From positions 1-7,162 of the forward strand of contig CAJXWI010000126.1 of assembly GCA_913062735.1 (NCBI GenBank): DNA of 7,162 bases. The letters are read 5' to 3'. Position 1 is the stretch's first letter, and each line of letters begins with the position of its first letter. This DNA is from an uncultured Arcobacter sp. (GTDB lineage: Bacteria; Campylobacterota; Campylobacteria; Campylobacterales; Arcobacteraceae). The position numbers and the translations under genes were made by a program. Below, one piece after another: positions 6,144-7,162 of this stretch. Below the pieces are notes generated by a model that did not search any database, was not told the origin of the DNA, and saw only the letters and a list, made by a program, of their open reading frames with translations.

Positions 6144-7162
6144 GATTTACCCTTTTACTTTTTCCTGCTAAACTCTCAAGAACCTCTTCTTTAGGTCCAT
6201 CAGCAATTATTTTTCCATCATCCATTACAATTAATCTGTCAACAAGTGATAAAACAGAGGGTTTATGAGTAATTAAAATCATTGTTTTATGCTCAACAAT
6301 ATCTTTAATTCGGCGTTTAAATAATTCCTCACTTTGTCCATCAAGAGAGTTCGTAGGTTCATCAAGAATCAAAATATTTGGATTTGTAATAATAGCTCTT
6401 GCCAAAGTAACACTTTGTCGTTCACCCCCACTTAAACCTTCACCTCTCTCCCCTACTAATAAATCATAGCCCACATCGTGTTTACCAATAAAATCATGTA
6501 CGCCTGCAATCTTAGCAGCTTCTAGTATTTCTGTATCACTTGCATGTTCTTCCCCAATAGTAATATTATCTTTAATACTGCCCATAAATAAAAAAGGTTC
6601 TTGAGGTACACAAGCAATGGCACGTCGTAAATCAACAGGATCAATTTGCCTAATATCTGAGTTATCCACCAATACAGACCCATTTTTAGGCTCATAAAGG
6701 TTCATGATTAATTTCCAAAGTGTTGATTTTCCACATCCTATTTTTCCAATAATACCAACTTTTTCACCTTGTTTAATAGTCAAATTAATATTTTTTAAAA
6801 CCAAAAAGTTTTGATCCTTATAAGAAAAATCCACATCTTTAAAAATAATATCCCCATTTAAATCAGGTCTTGATAAATAGTTTTTATCACTTTCTCTCTC
6901 AACTGGCATTTTCATTACTTCATCAATATTGTTTAAAGATAATATTGTTTTATCAAAGCGAATAATCATTCCAACTATTTGAGAAACGGGTGCTATTACA
7001 CGTCCATTTAGCATCATAGAAGCAATTATTGCTCCCATAGTCATTTCACCAACACTTGCTAAATAAACGCCTGCAACTACAATAGCAATATTAGAAAACT
7101 GAGAAATAAACGCAGTAAAAAAAGTTACTACTTGCGATAAAAAATGAGACTTTTTCCCAAAA
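6136..7162 (-). CDS. Type I secretion ABC transporter, C-terminal half (partial)
   Basis: The frame is open to the window edge, giving 341 complete codons; the gene starts outside. The first visible residues (FGKKSHFLSQ...) run into a hydrophobic stretch (IAIVVAGVYLASVGEMTMGAIIASMMLNGRVIAP), the last membrane helices of a type I secretion exporter; VYL..GE.TMGAxIA is characteristic of the LapB/RTX class. The ATPase domain follows. Counting from the first complete codon, it has Walker A GKIGCGKST (about 139-147), Q-loop VPQEPFLF (Gln about 187), signature LSGGERQ (243-249), Walker B ILILDE (263-268) and the switch His in ITHKPSVL (about 299). All catalytic motifs are intact. It would power export of an unfolded protein carrying a C-terminal signal, with the adjacent HlyD protein. 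Full-length relatives are about 700 residues, often with an N-terminal C39-like domain that cannot be checked here. ATG 7044 is an internal Met, not the start. Confidence 0.93.
   Translation of the reverse strand, partial: FGKKSHFLSQVVTFFTAFISQFSNIAIVVAGVYLASVGEMTMGAIIASMMLNGRVIAPVSQIVGMIIRFDKTILSLNNIDEVMKMPVERESDKNYLSRPDLNGDIIFKDVDFSYKDQNFLVLKNINLTIKQGEKVGIIGKIGCGKSTLWKLIMNLYEPKNGSVLVDNSDIRQIDPVDLRRAIACVPQEPFLFMGSIKDNITIGEEHASDTEILEAAKIAGVHDFIGKHDVGYDLLVGERGEGLSGGERQSVTLARAIITNPNILILDEPTNSLDGQSEELFKRRIKDIVEHKTMILITHKPSVLSLVDRLIVMDDGKIIADGPKEEVLESLAGKSKRVNHA
6150..6156 (-). promoter_or_regulatory. Ribosome binding site of the HlyD-family gene
   Basis: On the - strand AAAAGGG (6156-6150) lies within the ABC gene, six bases before ATG 6143. 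It supports that start over later in-frame ATGs. Confidence 0.6.

Noticed and set aside
6136..7044. Treating ATG 7044 as the start of a 302-residue ABC ATPase
   Set aside because: The frame continues upstream to the window edge with typical exporter membrane-domain sequence, so this Met is internal and the gene is truncated by the window.

Overview
The window is very AT-rich, compact bacterial chromosome. It most likely comes from the Campylobacterota, and I would guess an Arcobacteraceae-like organism. This rests on the base composition, a short RecN (512 aa), and promoters that look like extended -10 boxes in T-rich DNA without a clear -35 box. The taxonomic call is an inference from these features, not a database match.

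Layout on the + strand: the window opens with the last 62 codons of an MFS-type membrane transporter (1-191), whose stop codon lies inside an all-A/T palindrome. A 138-bp intergenic region follows, holding a probable promoter. Next is a free-standing gene for a 639-residue protein built almost entirely of ankyrin repeats (330-2249). It ends in a strong 16-bp perfect hairpin terminator.

Layout on the - strand (read right to left): a truncated type I secretion ABC transporter (visible 6136-7162, N-terminal part outside the window) overlaps by 8 nt the gene for its HlyD-family membrane fusion partner (4803-6143). That unit ends in a palindrome over its stop codon. After a 60-bp gap with a near-perfect extended -10 box come nadK (NAD kinase, 3873-4742) and recN (DNA repair ATPase, 2334-3872), joined with no spacer. 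recN converges on the ankyrin gene across 84 bp that holds two terminator-like hairpins.

How the genes work together: the ABC and HlyD proteins form the inner-membrane part of a type I secretion machine, probably of the class that exports large RTX adhesins or enzymes. The substrate and the outer-membrane TolC-like partner are not in view. nadK-recN is a housekeeping pair; the two genes are also adjacent in other proteobacteria such as E. coli. The ankyrin protein is a single-gene transcription unit of unknown role. I found no CRISPR array, tRNA, rRNA, insertion sequence or attachment site. I see no convincing undescribed system; the most notable points are a probable leaderless nadK mRNA, the orphan ankyrin protein, and terminator palindromes built over stop codons.
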